Shown: piece by piece, positions 7,221-8,206 of the stretch | How positions within the stretch are numbered: the first letter of the stretch is position 1 | Layout: each line of letters begins with the position of its first letter | DNA from: Deltaproteobacteria bacterium | Lineage (GTDB): Bacteria; Desulfobacterota; Anaeroferrophillalia; Anaeroferrophillales; Tharpellaceae | Direction: 5' to 3' | DNA length: 8,206 bases | Assembly (NCBI GenBank): GCA_030633185.1 | Contig: DAOVTG010000105.1 | Span: 1 to 8,206, forward strand | Notes under the pieces: model-generated | Told to the model about the DNA's origin: nothing | Databases searched by the model: none | The model's input: the letters and a program-made list of their open reading frames with translations, nothing else | Position numbers and translations under genes: made by a program

Positions 7221-7580
7221 ATGTCAAAGTCAAATAGTCGACTCGTTTATTCTGATGAGATGGGATCGACCTGCCCCAAATGTGGTCAACCGCTCCGAAA
7301 GTGTCAGTGCAACAATAAATCATCGAATAGCGCTAAAGGGGATGGTATTGTTCGTATTCAGAGAGAATCCAAAGGGCGCAAGGGCAAGGGGGTGACTCTG
7401 ATCACCGGCACCCCTTTGGCAGGAGAAGAATTAAAGGCACTGGCAAAAACTCTGAAACAGAAATGTGGAACAGGAGGGACGATCAAAAACGGCGTCATTG
7501 AAATTCAGGGTGACCATCGTGATCTGTTGCTGGGTTTATTGCAGGCTAAAGGTTGGAAAGTTAAAAAAGCAGGGGGATAA
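7221..7580 (+). CDS. yciH: SUI1/eIF1-family translation factor homologue YciH
   Basis: A 119-residue bacterial SUI1-domain protein, related to eIF1 and thought to affect start-codon selection at the ribosome. The N-terminus MSKSNSRLVYSDE matches E. coli YciH, which fixes the start despite a poor ribosome site. The SUI1 core is clear: KGDGIVRIQRESKGRKGKGVTLITG, then LKQKCGTGGTIKNGVIEIQGDHRDLLLGLL. Between them Cys18, Cys21, Cys28 and Cys30 (CPKCGQPLRKCQC) make a probable zinc knuckle that E. coli YciH lacks. The gene stands alone, 105 bases after the hydrolase, and converges with the minus-strand RhuM relic. Confidence 0.95.
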   Translation: MSKSNSRLVYSDEMGSTCPKCGQPLRKCQCNNKSSNSAKGDGIVRIQRESKGRKGKGVTLITGTPLAGEELKALAKTLKQKCGTGGTIKNGVIEIQGDHRDLLLGLLQAKGWKVKKAGG

Positions 7581-7585
7581 ACTAC

Positions 7586-7608
7586 AAAAAACTAGAATTA
7601 ACAATTCT
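7586..7608 (-). terminator. Weak intrinsic terminator after the rhuM relic
   Basis: A perfect inverted repeat AGAATT/AATTCT (7594-7599 and 7603-7608) with a three-base loop is followed, on the minus strand, by six T (complement of 7586-7591). It begins immediately at the stop of the RhuM C-terminal remnant. The stem is A/T-rich with one G-C pair, so strength is doubtful. It lacks a T run on the plus strand and so would not serve yciH. Confidence 0.45.
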
Positions 7609-8013
7609 CAACACCCAGCCCCATTCTTATTGGCAGATGGCGGTAGTTGCTTAATCAGTTTGTCGAAATCAGATTCAATGAGCTGAGTTTTATTGAATTT
7701 GCCATACCCTGTGAATGCTTTTTCCTCAGCCTGTTTGCGTGAGATGGAGCCGTAACCTTTCAGTGGTATGTTCCAAAATGGAACTAACCACATTCTCTTC
7801 CAGTTCGCCGGATTCAAAAATATTTTTCAGATGTTTGGTTATTGCTGGCCGCTGCACCCCGAACAACTCGGCAATCCGTTTCTGCGACAACCAAATCGTC
7901 TCCTCATGCAGAAAACATTCGACCTTCACAGCCCCACCGGGAGCGGTATAAAGCAAGAAATCAGTCACCTCATCCCGAACCGTCAGTTTACGCTCTTTGT
8001 TTTTGTCATCCAT
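7608..8013 (-). pseudogene. RhuM-family gene with large internal deletion and frameshift
   Basis: The start at 8013 gives an N-terminus typical of RhuM (virulence-associated, HTH-containing) proteins: KVECFLHEETIWLSQKRIAELFGVQRPAITKHLKNIFESGELEENVVSSILEHTTE, with the helix-turn-helix at about residues 41-62. This matches up to about 7760, then the frame turns to nonsense and stops at 7726. The neighbouring frame from about 7758 to 7608 encodes GYGSISRKQAEEKAFTGYGKFNKTQLIESDFDKLIKQL, which looks like the RhuM C-terminus. Full-length members are about 330-350 residues, so roughly 200 residues from the middle are gone and the ends joined out of frame. RhuM genes often sit near restriction or other defence genes, but none is visible here. 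Confidence 0.78.
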
Positions 8014-8206
8014 AAATATTTTTTCCCAACAAGTGCCTCAAGCTCAATCGGATCGGTCAAAGGCTTCAAGAGTGCGGTCAGGTTAAGTATCTCTTCCTCT
8101 CGAAAATAGTTGAAAACCGGATCATGATAAGAGCTGCTGGCGTAAAATGCCCCTTGAACCGGCTCCGGATCACAATCGTCATACTCCATATTGTTGGAAA
8201 AGATCA
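7983..8206 (-). CDS. 3' end of an unknown gene running off the window
   Basis: An open frame with no stop from the window edge to TGA at 7983-7985 encodes at least 73 residues. It reads IFSNNMEYDDCDPEPVQGAF, then EEEILNLTALLKPLTDPIELEALVGKKYLWMTKTKSVN. An internal ATG at 8189 exists, but the frame stays open above it, so the true start is probably outside. It overlaps the start of the rhuM relic by 31 bases, suggesting the two were co-transcribed. The acidic N-terminal part and the leucine-rich ELEALVGKKYL tail give no family I recognise. Confidence 0.45.
   Translation of the reverse strand, partial: IFSNNMEYDDCDPEPVQGAFYASSSYHDPVFNYFREEEILNLTALLKPLTDPIELEALVGKKYLWMTKTKSVN

Noticed and set aside
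7768..8109. 113-aa plus-strand open frame
   Set aside because: It is the antisense of the RhuM N-terminus and the partial upstream gene, with low-complexity composition and no family signal.
1..8206. CRISPR array, tRNA, rRNA or IS element
   Set aside because: No regularly spaced repeats, tRNA cloverleaf, rRNA-like sequence or transposase coding was seen on either strand.

Overview
The window suggests an anaerobic, selenium-using bacterium, most likely a deltaproteobacterium (Desulfobacterota). This rests on a Sec-containing periplasmic-type formate dehydrogenase, an FdhE maturation factor and a YciH-type SUI1 protein with an N-terminal cysteine knuckle. The phylum is an inference from gene content; no marker gene fixes it.

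Layout: (1) 5-4663, + strand, a compact fdhA-fdhB-fdhE operon. fdhA has an in-frame TGA at 560-562 that is almost certainly selenocysteine, so the whole 5-3085 frame is one catalytic subunit. (2) 4668-6340, an A+T-richer accessory segment. It holds one unrecognised gene (+), an intact FitA-like/VapC toxin-antitoxin pair (-) and a collapsed second VapBC pair (-). It is bracketed by a 27-nt direct repeat (25/27 identical) made of the last codons of fdhE plus the first codons of the downstream hydrolase gene, as expected if a segment inserted into an ancestral ATGA-overlapping fdhE-hydrolase junction. (3) 6333-7115, a membrane-anchored alpha/beta hydrolase (+), and 7221-7580, yciH (+). (4) 7608-8206, - strand, an internally deleted RhuM-family gene and the 3' end of an unknown gene that runs off the window.

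Function: FdhA (Tat-exported, Mo/W-bis-MGD, Sec) and FdhB (four [4Fe-4S] clusters) would form a periplasmic formate dehydrogenase, with FdhE helping its maturation. FdhB has no C-terminal membrane helix and no gamma subunit or cytochrome gene follows, so electrons probably go to a soluble carrier. The rest of the window is accessory DNA showing repeated gain and decay: one working-looking TA module, one TA relic, one RhuM relic and one orphan gene.
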